Assembly (NCBI RefSeq): GCF_036711975.1
Contig: NC_091972.1
Span: 16,373,001 to 16,437,000 of the forward strand
Direction: 5' to 3'
DNA: 64,000 nt
From: Onthophagus taurus
Taxonomy: Eukaryota > Arthropoda > Insecta > Coleoptera > Scarabaeidae
Below, piece after piece: positions 46,201 through 61,200 of this stretch. Position 1 is the first letter of the stretch. Each line of letters starts with the position of its first letter. The notes beneath the pieces were generated by a model, which saw only the letters and a program-made list of their open reading frames with translations, was not told where the DNA came from and made no database searches. Position numbers and translations under genes: made by a program.

Positions 46201-49200
46201 ACCAGTTGTTATATCATCAAACTGGTTTTATTAAATTAAGTCTGATTAGTTTCGGGCCATGGCCATCCTCAGAGACTATTTTTACAAGAGTTCACAAAAA
46301 AGTCATATCGTTAAACATTAAGTTTACAAAAGTTTCGCAATTATTTAAAATATAATTTAAAATTAAGGACACAATTTACAAGTTGACACGTTAAAATTGA
46401 AGAACGTTCTTCAGCTTCTTAATTTTTGCTATTATTACTCTTGTTCTAGTCTTTGCTCCTTTCAGCCCAGCCTATGTCTTCTCTTTTCACTCTCTGTCGA
46501 GTCTCCTTTTACTATTACTAGTCACTTTCTCCTAGGTTCTCTCAATTTCTGCTATTGTTAGTCCCTTCCCACTCTTTCTAGTGTTTCCTTCTTTCTGCCC
46601 AGCCTCTGTCCAGTCTTTCTTTACTATTACTAATCTCCTTCTTAACCATTCTCTAATTTTTGCTATTATTACTTTTGTTCTAGTCTTTGGTATTACTAGT
46701 ACCTTTCTCATAGGTTCTCTCAATTTCTGCTATTGTTAATCCCTTCCCAGCCAGTTTTTCTCTTTTCTGACTATTCTCTTTTGTTTCTACTCAGTCTCTT
46801 TCTACTGCTACCAATTGCCTTCTTGACTTCCCAATCTTTGTCCAGTCTCTTTCTTCTGGTAATCTTTTCTGCTTTTTGCTCAGTCTCTTTCTGCTATTAC
46901 TAGTATCCGTCTTCTCAGTTCTTTGTGCGTCTTTCTCCTTTTGTTGTCTTCTCCTATTCTCGTACGTCTCTGTTTAGTGTCTCTTTTCTGTTATTAATCA
47001 GTTACCTTATTCATTAACCAGTCAATTTTCAGTCTCTCTCCACTTCTTCTCTTCTCTACTCAATATCTTTTTTGCAACAGCTATTAAAACTTCATCTGGA
47101 TTATTGTATTCAAAATCTTAAGAAAATACCATTGAAAATTTTTAAGGAAAATTTATCTTCTTACTGAAGCTCAAACCTGAAAATATAGATTTCTTCTGTC
47201 TTAGAACTGGAAGTGTAGATTCTGACAGTAACGTATTGATTGCTAATCTTAATCTGCATCTTGAAGATATAGATAATGAATTTGAAAAATCATAATTCTG
47301 AAAACTTGCAAATATACCCCACATTTCTTTTTTGTGGTGCAGTGTAATGAACATTATCACTGTTATACAAAAAAATTTAGAAAAAAGATCTGTCAAGATG
47401 TGTGTTTCTGCGTATTCTTTGTGTTATAGACAGAAAGGTTCAAAATGAAGAAGCTCTCAGGAACTGTGAGGTACAAACTCAATTGTTTTAATAAATAAAA
47501 CAAATCAGACACAAGTTCAAAAATGGTTTTGTTTGTTTCATTCATTTTTTATATTGTGTTTTAGTTTAAATTATACTCTGGCAACAAAAATTCAATTAAT
47601 ATTGTGATTAATCTAGACCTTGACATCCATAGTACTATTGTAACTCTACTTGATATTGAATTAAATCTAGAAGAAAGTGTGTAACACATCTATATTTATT
47701 AATACCAATCAATATTTTTTGAACAAATAATAAAAACTTAAAATAAAAAGAAAAACATAAAATAATTTTTTTTTCTTAAAATTTTATTGCTTACCAACGT
47801 GTTTAGGTTGTGGAGTACCCGGTGCTGAAATAGGCGGAGGAGCCGGCACTGTAAAACTTTTCAATGGGTGTCCCTGAGCTTGAGCTCGTTTTCCAGCTTG
47901 CGATTCAGCCAAAACACTCATCCCGGGAGCGTACGCACTCGTAGGAGGTACGTGAGCCACTGGAGGTGGTTGACTATTCAAAAGAAAAACTTTTATTTCA
48001 AGTTTTATTAAAAGGCTCCATTAAAAATTGGATGAAATTGACTCCTTTTATAATTATTGTTTTATTTAAACCAATTTCTTTTGAAATACTCACCTAATAT
48101 AACTTGATGGTTGAGAATTGGAATGCTCATAGCTATGGGGTGGGTGCGTAGCGTACGGATTTTCTAATGCCTGATTATTCGCCATAGCGTTTTGATCTAA
48201 CGTGACATGAGCTCTAGAGATAGTATATTGGGTTCTCGGGTAAGGCGGGCGACTGGAGGGTGTTGATTCTGAACTAGCCTGACTTAGCGACGTGGAATTT
48301 ATTGGAGTAGCCGTGGCTATCGCTAAAAAAATTACTTTTTTATTTAAAAAAATTTACTTAACTCAATTAAATTTGATTTTTTTGACTGCCTTATAGTACA
48401 GAGTGGGACAATCAAATTGCACTTTTTAAAGATATTAAAAAAAAAAACACTGATTATATTTTTTTTTATCCATAAAAAGTGAAACAAAAATTACATAAAA
48501 ACCGTGCAACAGCCAACGATGACTACTTACGTTCTCTAGGTGGTTTCGAATCCACCGGTAACGTTATTGGTTTTGGTTTGACCGCCCGTTTGTTTTTATC
48601 GTCAGGAGTACCACCTAAAGTGCAGCAAAAGCGAACAGTGCAAAATGTGTGTATGATTCAAAGAAATATTATACATTTTGGTTGCAAGTTAGATGATGTT
48701 TATGTTTCTTTTCTGTTGCGTTAAGCTCTAAATAACTCCTTTTTTAATTTAACACTTAAATATGAATTCGAATAAAAAAATTACTTACACATGTATGCAT
48801 TGGGTACATAGGTGCGTTTATCCAAGGAATTTGTGTGGTGGTTCTCATGGGAATCGAATTCGTTTCCACCCGTACTTCTTGGTAGGGTCATAGCACCGGA
48901 ACTGCTCGCGTCGTTGTTGGCTTGGTTTTTATCTAAACCTTTTAGTTCCATTTGATCGTGATGTATCCATAAATCGGGCGGTTTTATATTTTGATTACCT
49001 TTTTGGTAACCTTTTTTGCTTCTATCCGGCGAAGCAGTTACTTCTTGTCGGCGACAGCACAACACTATTGTTACTACAGCTACTGTTATAACAGCTAGAG
49101 TACATCCACCAACGATTAAGTACAGCAGCATTGATTTGTTAAAAACACCTCGACTATCTAAAAAGAAATATTTATGTAAATACAATTATAAATAACAAGT

Positions 49201-52200
49201 ATTTGAGCGTTACCTTCTCTTGTACCAAAATCTAAAACAATAATAAAAAATTAATTCATAAAATAATCATAAATAATCCAAACACTTACTATTTCCAGTT
49301 CTAAATGTAACGATTGAAGAAACTGGTCCGTTTATTCCTTTATTATTTCGTGCATGTATTTTAAAATAATAAGAAGTCCCAGGATGCAAATCGCGGATAA
49401 CGAACGAGTGTTTATCCCCTTTTATAGCTTGAGCCTGCCAATCTCTATCCTTCTTACTTTTATCAGTTGTGTACAAAATAACATATCCTAATAAAATAAT
49501 TAGGAGTATTACTTTTGGTCGTTTTTTTTTTAAACAATTTATATTTACCATTTATATTACTATTACTATCCAAAGCTTTGGGTGGCTGCCATCTCAACTC
49601 GGCGATTTGTGCGTTATCTTCCCAGCCGGTTATCTTTAGATCTTTCGGCGCCAACAATGATGGCATTGTCGTGTTGCTAACGACCATGCTCCACGGACTT
49701 TCACGTCTATCTTTAACCACGCGCACCCTGAAGTCGTACAAAGTGTTTGGTTTTAAATCGTTTATCATAGTATTTTGCTCCGTCACGTTTAATACTTTGC
49801 CAGTTCTTCCTTGATCATCAGTGTAATAATGTACTTTGTAATAACGATTGTTATTCATATACTTAAAAACATAAAATTATTAATTACTGCCTTCATCAAC
49901 CTGTATTTTATTTCAAAAGATTTAGATACTAACTTGGCTTTTGCTTAAAGTTGTATCTGTCCAATACAAAATAACACTGGTTGGGCTTAAAACCTGTGCT
50001 TTAAGTCCGACGGGTGGAACGAGAGGTGCTAAACCTTCCGACGGATCTTCATCGGTTGTTCTAATTGTTTGGAACGCTGGTAAACCGGGACCTATACTGT
50101 TATTAGCTCGAACGCTTATAACGTATTCGGAATTTGGTTCGAGATCTTGTATAACAAACCGGCGAACTGTTGCATTTACTTCTTGGTTATAAGTGTCTGG
50201 TATTCCTTTACCCCATCCAATTATATAATTTCTTATTTTAATATTTTCTTTTTGTGGTGGATACCAAACAAGATAAATTTTCGTATCGGTTGCGTTAACT
50301 GAAAAAAATTTTTCAGATTTTTATTTTCCATAAACCTCATTGTTACGATTTTTTAAACTTAACACTGCATCTTTATAATTTGTTTTTTTTTCAGTATTAC
50401 CGACTACTTTAGAAGTTAGTAGTTTTGTAAACCACTACATAGATGCCGATTTATGTATATTCTCGCTTACGCGAGTTATTAACCGGCGCTCTACGACCAC
50501 GTACAACCTCTACACTCCCATCGTTCCTATCATCGCGACTTATAGTTACGAGACCCTGACCCTTAACCTTAGCCTTGGGCAAAATTACGCGTAACGTTTG
50601 TTTATAGCGGTGTATCCAAAATCTCATTATCGGTGGCGGCTTCTTAGACCACTACAGATTGTTGATTGATGTACGTAATCGGAGCCTGATAATAGGTCTC
50701 AATTACCTTGCTGATAAAACCTGAGAATCTAAACATATCTGGAGCTCAATGGAAGAACATATTCTCGACTCGATACAGTCGATGCAAGATGCTTCGAAAA
50801 TCAATATTGCAAGAAGATAGATCGAATCTTTGAGCTCTGGTTTTAAGCTTTCTGGTTTGAACCAACACTAATACTGTAAGGTTTACTACGTATTTATCAA
50901 GTCAAAACAACTTGAACGTGAACATTTGTGGACACTCGCGTGGGTTTATTACCCTCCAACTTGTATAAACAGACTTAATAGGGTAATGAGAACACTGCTT
51001 AATGGTCTTTCTATCTCTTAAAAATTTTAAGTTGTTGAAAACAAAAATTAACTCTAACGAGAAGGAGTTGAGTTGGACCTCCATCAGTTTGACGAGCTGC
51101 CTCTTCTGCACTTGGAAGGCGATGAGGAAGCATTGCAGTCTCAAACAAAAAGAGATATGCTAGTTAAGGTCCGCTAAGAGGACCATGAGTAGGTTATTGG
51201 TTAGTCCACCATCAAGAAAGTCTTGGGAAAATCAAAAGTCTAATGAAAGCTGATATAAAATCATGAGGAAGTGGCCTAACGGTTCAATTCGACTACGATC
51301 GAACTTTAAGAACCATCCAGTTTAGTGCAGAAGAGATGTCGTTATTACGCTTAGAGTACGTATGCACACCCGATACGTGAGCTGTGAACAATGTCCAAGA
51401 TGGTTTTTTAGTACATATGCGAATATTGGTTCGATGGACTAGCAATTGAACGAAGACAACTAACAGTCATTGTTTGTAAATGGGGGTCTAGATCAGACGA
51501 TTTAGGGAAGGATATGCCTGGACCATATATTTTTATGCCGTACATTCCGGGCAATGAAAAAAATACTCCTCTTTCGAGAGGTAACCTGAGTATGAGTCTA
51601 TATCTACAAGGCCACAAAGTAGCACTGCAAGCAGCAGCACTTCGCCAAGAGCGAATTTGCACGAGCGTTTTTTATGAGCGTCGAGAACAATTGTATGAGA
51701 AAGTGTCACAGTGTGCACGAAACAGTCTAGTTTTGTTAAACAGTTCGGTAGTCGTTTTGAATTCAAAATGAATACTGAAGAATTCATAAGTGCAATTCAA
51801 AATCGACCATCGTTATGGATGAATTCACATTCGTAACAATAATCTGCATCAGCTACGCTTTGAAGCACTATTTGAAGTGCTTATTATGAAAATCTACTGC
51901 TCCGATGCAGTTCGGAAATTGCCATCTTAAAAAACAATTTTTTGGTGCGTTACTTAAATGTTCTTATGTTGTTTGTAGCATATGGGCATTCAATATCATC
52001 ATATGGGCTGCTGGTGTAATAATTTGTGGGCCGCTGATCGACAGTTTCCAAGATGGTTGTATAGTGATCAGCATGTAGTCAAAAGTATCGACACTTATTC
52101 TAGTGTATTCAAGAAATTTTTTAGGAAAATATCTAATGTCTTTATATAAGCTAAGAAATTCACCATATTTTAGTCTCTCTCGTATTTTAAGTTCGTGGCC

Positions 52201-55200
52201 TTGCTTTTGACGCTAGAAATGACGCCTGTAGCGACTTGACGCTTTTGGCGATATTTTCGTAGCCATAGTCCAAAGTTTTGGAACATCTGGTTTAGCACTT
52301 CGAGAGCTCGTACTTACTAAAGAAAACGAGAACAACCCTCCCTTTAGTTGTGGACTCATAAGAGGAAAGCTGGGAGTACAAGATCGCCTGGCACAAAATC
52401 TGGTTAGGAAAGATCTCTGGAAATATTGGTATCTTCAATCTAGGTCCTAGCGAGTAAGTGTCTGTTCCACTACACTCAATTCCAGATGACTTTGCAATTC
52501 CTCTGCGATATCTTTTATCTCAGCAGATCAATACTGAATTTTCCATCCTGAAAGTGGACCTAGGATTTTTTGATTCTTCCTTACCTAGAAAGAATCGAAG
52601 AAAATCGGTCATTTCTCTACCAAATTGTCGTATGTTCAGTATATCTTCCCGGAAATGTCACAATCCTTTTATAGCTGCTATGTCTGATGAATAATAAAAA
52701 TAATGACAAAGGTGGATATTTGAGTACATATTGAGTGGAGGTATTCCTGAATCTGTAAAATGCTTGAAATGCGCCCAACTTCACTTAAATTGACAGAAAA
52801 CCCTTCTTGAAACAAACGAATACTGACAAAATACTGACAATTTATAAAAGCCTGCACCCTTAAATTTATAAAAGGAGTTGGAGTAAGAGTTTACAAAATA
52901 AGCATTAATAGCAAATTTACTTTGATCTTGGTACCTGGTCACACCATCGTGGCTGGTGAAAAGAAGGTGATGAGCAAGCTAGAACTGGTAGAGAATCACC
53001 GCTCGTCGGACCAGAACCTGCAGTTAGTGTATCATATGCGACTTTCCTAATTTGAAACATAACAATAGTCTTATTGACATCAACCTTGTATATTAAGTCT
53101 ATTAGTTCGCTTCGAATCGGCTTCGAGGCAGAAATTGTAACAGTTATAGCCAATTGTTATTTCCTTATATATAAGTTCCATTATTTTTAAAACTGTACTC
53201 AGTTTATCGTTAAAAATACTAACAGCAATATCTGTACTTAAATCCAATATATTTTTACCGCTTGATGGTAAAATGGTCTTTGGAGCGATGGAACAAACTA
53301 ATGAATTAAAGCTTTTGTTGCTATTTTGAGAGTATTCTCCTATGCAACACTTATCTAAGGTTCCTTCAGCAAAAGCTACTTGCCACGCACACCACGAATC
53401 TTCTCCCGACGGGTATTTGTCATGTTGAAGCTTCTCCTCTGTTGACAATTTATGAAATAGAGTTGCCCAAATATCATTCTTCATATCTTCTATTGAATGA
53501 GCATTGCTTCGAATTGCCAAACCAAAATATTTATTTATATCGTAAGTTTACTAGTCAATTTACCTTTTTTTGGGTTTTTTAACGTTACGGAATCGAGTTC
53601 CCCTGCGTTTTGCCACGTGATCGATGCATTCTTTTTTCTGCACAACAGTACTTTCATAAAATTGAGCATCTATAAGTCCTTTAAAAGTTTTACTGTCGCC
53701 ATCGCCGATGTAAGAAATGTATTTAACATTATACAGACTAATGGAACGTTTAAACATCTCGATTATTGAGTCTTCCATTTTTCCTGCAGTACATTCATGG
53801 TTTGACTGGCAAACTGTCTTATGTGTTTCAAGCATACTCTTCGCTATCTTTTATCTTTTCCTAAGTTTCACAACTTTTGCAGTACTTAGATCTGATGATG
53901 ATGTTGACAACTTTTCGACAAATGGACTATTCGGAACGCTAAGTACTAATATTGTCACACTTTTCGCATGTAACATTTATTTTTAACCCAAGCCGCGCAT
54001 TGAAGTATAACTAAAAGTCACGCTATAATGGCACTTATGGCACACTACAACGCTCGAGATAGCATTGAACACGGCAACAAAATTAACGAAGCAGTAGCCA
54101 AATGATGGATAAACATTAATATCACTTTTGGCTCACTCCTTCAACGTCTTCGATGAGAATGCCAGCTAGACTCTCTGGTACCTTTTCTTCCAGAATACAC
54201 AACATTTTTGTCATTCATGGTTAAAATTTCGGCAAATATTCACTTAGAAGAGAAATTTTGAACCGTAACGTCTTTTTAACTGTTTAGACAGCGTCGTTCA
54301 CAACAAAAGATGCACAAACGGTAAGAGTTGCATATTATTACTACGTCATGTGTGTACAAATAAAGACTAGTAACTAGGCAACATGAAAAATCACTAGGCA
54401 AGGTGACCAGTCAGATGATTTCAAACCAGTTTCAAGTTTCAACAAAATTCTTCAAAAGTTTTGAGGATAGTTTTTGGCATCATTTAAGCAAAAAAATAAC
54501 ATTTTTTTTAAAATTCTATACTGATGTACCCCTTAAGTTATTGTATACTAAAACACTGCAGATATTTGCTTGTCAAGGACTTGTAGCCAAGGGCACTTTA
54601 CAGCCAAGGGGTTACTTTCTAATGTTCCTATTCCAGGGTCAATCATATTAGATTTTCGATGATTAGGAGCAATTTATGCCCTAATTTAATTTTAATGATG
54701 TGAATAGTGTTTCGCTGGGTAACATCTTAGCTTTTATTAATCGTAAAATCGTATTTTAAAGTGAAGTTATGATGATGAGTAAGAATCAACTCTTCTGCTT
54801 TAAAAAGTGTTAGATATACCAAATATAATTGAAAATAGGAATCATATTCAATTCAAAATAGTAGATGTCACTAGTAAATATTAATTATTACTTACGTTTT
54901 AAACCATACGGTTGTCCTGGAACCTTAGATTCATCCATATCATGAGCGAACGTGCTAATATCAAACCATTCAGTTGGAGGTCCAGTTCCATTGACATTTA
55001 AAGCCCAAAGTTTTACTTGATACAAAGTTCCTCTTTCCAAATTCCTCAAGAGGAATTCGCGTTCATTACTGGGCGTCGTGACCGTGTCACCTTTGTTCCC
55101 TTGGACTCTATACCGGATTTTGTAACCCGTTATTATGCCGTTTTGGCCCTTTAAAGGAGGCGGTTCCCATCTAACATTAATCGTCTGTCAAAGAACAATA

Positions 55201-58200
55201 AGTAAATTTTCTTTTCGCGTGATTAAGAAATTTAATTAAACCCGTTACTTACCCTGCTTGTAGCTTCGAAGGAAACATTCGCCGGTGGTTCAGTAGGAGT
55301 AGCACTAAAAGTTCTAACAGTTTTCTCCTCCGACGCAGCTCCGGGTCCTTTTTCATTTTCAGCGACAACGTAAACGTTATATTCGGTGTAAATACTTAAT
55401 CCGACGATGTTATAATCCAAATTTGTTGTTTCAACTTTGTTTTCGGATAACGTTTGGGGCTAATAAAAAATTAAGTTAAATTAATTTTTTTTAATTTTCA
55501 CCTTTTTAATTTACCTCGTAATAATAAACGATATATTTCGTAATAACTCCATTTGGTATATCAGGAACATCCCAGCTAACATAAATAGTATCACTTCTTG
55601 TAGCGTAAGCGTCAAAATTTAATGGAGCACTAGGAACATTTTCTTCAGCGTGCGTTTTAACGGTTAATATTTCAGAAGAAGCACCGGAACCATGATTATT
55701 ATAAGCAACGATTCGAAAATGATAAACAGACCCGGGTCGGAGACCTTTTATATTAATCTCTTCCATTCGGGATTTGGTCGTGTTTTCAACCCTTTCACTA
55801 AATTAAAAAAAATCAATTTTTTTGTCCTCGTTGAAAGAATAACAAGAAATAAATACCGTTCGTTGTTTTCTTGCCGATAATAAACAGAATATGCCAAAAT
55901 ATCATCGCTGTTATCCAACGGAGGTTTCCAACTCAAAATAACGAATCGAGGATGGACCACCAGTGCTTTAAGGTCCAAAGGGGCGCTTGGTAATGCATCC
56001 GAGGATCGGCTCTCTAAAGAAGGATCTATAAAATGTTTGGAAAAACCTAGTTGGGACTCGGTATAAGCGGTTTGTGTGTTGCCAAGGTTGTTTTCTTCGG
56101 ATTCGCTACTTTTTAACGAAGTTAAAATGCTGTGAGGGTCGACTTCCGGGTTTAGTCGTGAGAAGAGTGTTTGTGATTGTTTATTGGATTGTTGTGGACG
56201 TTTCTTGCGATTTTTCTGAACTACTCATGCAGTGGTAATAATATAGGGCATGCAAAAAAGAATGAAAATTACGAAAGTGGGATAATTAGGATAAAAAGGA
56301 AAAAATAAATAAAAAAAAGAATTAAAATAATAAATAAATAAAAGGAAAAACAAATAAAAAAGGAAGTAAATACTAACCTGTTTCAATAACTTTTAATTTT
56401 GCTGAAGCTTGTATATTTCCAGCTTCATTTGAGGCAACGCATTGAAAAATTCCTGTATCACTTAGCATTAAGCCGTTTATGTTTAGGTTATTCCTAAGAT
56501 CATCATAAAATTAAAATTATTTTAATAAAGAAATTTTTAAATGTGAATAATACCCTAATAATTGATAGTATTCGCTTAAATTAACCAATTCCCCATTTTT
56601 TAACCATTGCACTTTTGGTTCTGGAATCCCATAAACGCTACATTCAAATTCAACGTTTTGTCTGGCAATTTGTGTTTTGTCTGTTGGTTTCGTTTTAAAT
56701 CTAGGAGGAACATGAACTATGATCGTAGCACTGGCATCTATACTATCCTCTTTATTTTCAGCTCGACATTGATAAGTACCAGAATCTTCCTCTTGTATAT
56801 TAGTAATTTTTAAAGAAGTCGTAGAACCAACAACGCTAAATCTCGTATCCAAATCCCTAAATAAAGGTTTAATACAAATTTATTTTTTACTTATTAATTA
56901 TTTACATACGCCATATCGATACTGTAACCATCTTTTAACCATGTAATGATAGGAATTGGATTTCCATTGGCGGCGCAATCCAAAGTGATATTTTTGCTTT
57001 CAATTACAGTCGCCGATTTTGGACGGGATATAAATAAAGGCGGCGATTTTATTCCAGATTGATCTTGATTAACGTTTATTAACAAGCTGGCTTTATTACT
57101 GATTCTATGAGAATTAAGTCCGGTGGCGTTACATCTGTAAATACCCTGATCGGATTCGCTAACTTCGTCAATTTCTAAGGAACCCGAAGGGAGGACGGTC
57201 ATCCTTAATTCGTCCAATTGTAAAGGGCGTTCGTCCTTAAGCCATTTAATTTTTGCTGGTGGTGATGCTTCCACGCGACAAGCAAAATACGCTTTTTGAC
57301 CAGCAAAAACCGTCAAATCCCGAGGTTCTTCCAGAAAATCCGAAAGTGCTAAAAAATAAATTCATTTCGTTAAAATCTAATTTATAGCTTCCTTATAATT
57401 TGTTTATAAACAAGCATTAATTTAACATGTCTTGCTCAGCAAGTAATAACCGAGTAAGCATCGAAATCTGTCTCGTTATCTAGATGCATCCGAGCCATAT
57501 CGGCGCACAAATTGCCGCTATAAAACGCATTAACGTCTATTAAAACCGCGATCGTAAGCGAGTAAAAAAAATCTTCTTAGTTACGTTATAGCCGTTTGCG
57601 ATTGGATTTGCAAAATTGCGATTACCGTATAGGGTTTACACACATTTCTATTTAGTGTTACGACGATTTCGATCTATAAAGAAGAATGTACTTACTCGCT
57701 ATACTAAGTTTGGCTGTCCTGCTAACTATGGCGCCGTTTACGAACGAAGCCATACACTGGTAGTTTCCTGTTAAGTCTAACTCTTCGTTTACGTTGCTTA
57801 TGTACAGCGACCCGTTTGTTAGTTGAGATCTGTAATTGGAGAAGCGAAAGGTTAGACGAAGACGACTCGAAACGTCCGCTTCAACTTCCCCTACATCGAA
57901 GGTTTAATCCTTGTGGGGATGATTGGGTTTAGGATGTAATATGAGAAAACGTTCCACGAAATTCAGTTTAAAGCTTTTGGTGAAGGTAAGGCGTATTTCA
58001 GGTTTCAGGTAATCATATTGAATAGCATTTCCATTTGAGATACTTTCCAGGTTATTTACATCAACATCTCCGTTTTATTTTATACCTATGATATTAAAAT
58101 TCAGCACCTAATGAGAAAGCACTTCAATTACTTTCCGTAATGTGCAGTCTAAAGTTTTCATAGTGTGACTTTTAATAATTCCCTAAGTAAGGAGAGTTGA

Positions 58201-61200
58201 CTTCGTGTTAAGAATAGTTAATTTTACAAAAGTTCATCTCTTAAAACTTGATTAAAATGGATCTTTTACTTCCGTTAATTTTATCTTAAGAAATAATTGT
58301 ATTACTGTACTATAGAGTTACTTACGCAGATCCCAACTCGCGCGATTAGTTAGTTTGGAATGTGACCACATGATTTGAACATATATTGATAACCTCTCTA
58401 TTTCTTTATTTATGTGTGAAAGTCTTTTATCTAATATGTACAACTATATTAGTCCTTTTTTCTTCTGCAGAAAATTCACAATAAGCGTTATGAATACAAG
58501 TTACCACCCTTAGATGGATTGAGAATATTAATGCTAAATGTTTTGATCAGCATTTCCAGAGCTTTTGCAATAAACTGGCAGAAATTTTGACGACATGTTG
58601 GGTGGTTATAATAATAATAATAATTTATTTCCAAAACACTCAAAAGTTACAGGTCGTCAGACACAGTATTTGTATTTCATTATGTAATTCACAACATTAT
58701 AGAAAATATAATAATACAGCATATATGACAAGATTTCTACAGCTTAAATTTTACGCCCTGGTAATATACCGATTGTTGACGGGTAGTTAGTCGATGGTAT
58801 GGAATTTATAGAGATGAGTTATTGCTCGTACTGACATCTATAGATATACAGCGAATAGACAGTCATTATTTTTAATTCTTCAAACAATGGTTTACAGCTC
58901 TCCATTTGATTTGAATTCATCAACTCTGACTGGTCTTTTTTGTATTATAAATATTGGTTGAGCTCCTGGGGAACTTCCCCAGAACAACACACTATAAGAC
59001 ATAAAGCTTTGGAAATTCGAGTAATACACCACCATTGCTGTATGTCCATCTGCCAAACTCATCATTGTTTGTAGCTGCAAAACTACTGAACTGAGTTTTT
59101 TTCCAACTTCTTGTATCTGTGCATTCCCTTTCAGAGAACTCTCTAGGAGTACTCCCAGTAGTTTAGCAGTTGTTGCATCAGTAGATTTACTGAGAAACTC
59201 AATTCTTTGAGAAACTTAATTTTCGTTTACCTTGTCATTGGAAATCGCCTCGTTAACTAGAGTTGTATCGTCTGCAAACATTATGGTACTGCATATTTTC
59301 AAGGAATCAAAGAGAGTAATTACATACAGCAAGAAAAAAATTGGCCCCAAGATGGATCCTTGCGGCACACCAATCCCAACCTTTTTAATAGTCGACTTGC
59401 AATTACCATTTTGTACCAGTTGTCCTCGGTTTGTCAAGTAAGATTTAAACATTGTCCGGTGCCTTATACCGTAATTGTTTAATTTATTTAACAATATTAT
59501 GTGATTTGCGCAATCAAACGCCTTTGTTAGGTCCAGCATCTGTACCGAGTCTTTTTTTGACTCGTAGAAACCGTTGATAACTTTCTCAAGTAGATCGATT
59601 ATTGCTTTACTCGTGGAGGATTTCCTCACATAAACATATTGGTCTTTACTTAACACATAATTGGTCGAAATGGCTATTGATTAAAAAATGATACGAGGTA
59701 GGTAGTCAGAATTAACGTCAACTTATTTCAAGCAGATTTAATTGGATTAGCAATGCTGATGATTAACAATCAGAATTAAAATGCTATGAAGTTAGAACTA
59801 CTATAATAACCATTATGTAGTTAACTCATTAGTTTAGAACATTAGAACGTGATGGCGTTATAAGGTATGTGCAATTTATCATGGCAAACAATGACTCTAC
59901 ATTATTTCTTACGAAAATTTATAAAACATTATGTTACATTGCATTTGGTATAAGTCCATCTTGAGCGCATTAACAAATTGCTTTTTGACCTTTTTCGGAA
60001 AATGACCACTTGAATGGCATACCAGACTCTGGGGAGGCTTTTGTTATGGATCGCAGAGAGATTTGCCAACAGATCGCATATAATGTCTGGAAATATTACG
60101 TGCAAAACCCAACAAATCTAAGTTGCCGGCTGTTAACTGGTGTACTTTCCAGGAATTCACCACCATTTCTTTCCTTGTATGGAAATTCGGTAATTATTTA
60201 CTGATTGATCCAGTAGATCTACGCCATCCATACCAGCATTATACTTTTTGAAGGAGTGGTGGAGGAACCTCTATTTTCTGCTTTCGTTAATTAGACCAAC
60301 GTTTTACTTTAGAAAGAGGATAAATTAAGTCGTAGTTCGTTATCATTGTTACCAAACTGATGTCTTTAGTAGTCTTTAGTAACAAGTAATAGCAAGTTTT
60401 TGCTCTATGGAAAAGATTTTTTAGCGTCTTTAACGTTTTTAGTTGTAAAAAAATTATTAAAATACATAGAGAATGTGGTCCTCAGGGAACATCACTTTCC
60501 TCCAGTAAATCCAACACTATGCTGGACCCAAGAAATAGTTTAATGGAATATGGATAAACTAGTTAGAATAATGGTGTCCATAATATTTCACCATTGCTTC
60601 ATCTAAGGACAAATCTTGATAAAAAATACCCCATTGTTAAAATTTTTTGTTCAAGATGTTCATCAAAGCTCGAAGCTTGAACATTTTGTCGTCCTTGGAT
60701 CTAATCATTATTATATTTTCTTATATGTCATAATATTTGTTGCATGACCAAATTTATGTCTAGATCTTTATCAGTATTCCAATACAAGTATTCCCTGAGT
60801 AGTCAATGGTACCCAGTTAAGAAAAGAAGATCAATAAAAGCTTTCATTTCGTGCACACTAACCGAAAATACATGATTGTGTTTTTGGTTTGCGTATCGCA
60901 TAGATTCCGCAATAATTAGTTCTCACACTTCAGCATCAAATAGCTTCTCAAAAATTTCAACAGGATTAGGGTTTAGCATTTCACTTTTTAGATTCTCTTC
61001 ATATTGCACATATCCATTACTTGTTGCTACATCAATTGATATAATGTCCAATGTCCAGAAAGAATTTTTAACTGTCAGTTTGTGTTTTACTTTGATAAAT
61101 CCTTACACATACGGCTCTGTATATCGCCCAAAGGAACCTCGTCTTCTGACGCAATGTCACTAGCTTCACCAGTCAATCGTAATTGTATCGCCATCGTCAA

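Noticed and set aside
49515-50192. Open frames on the plus strand (99 and 83 codons)
   Set aside because: Antisense to frazzled FN3 exons.
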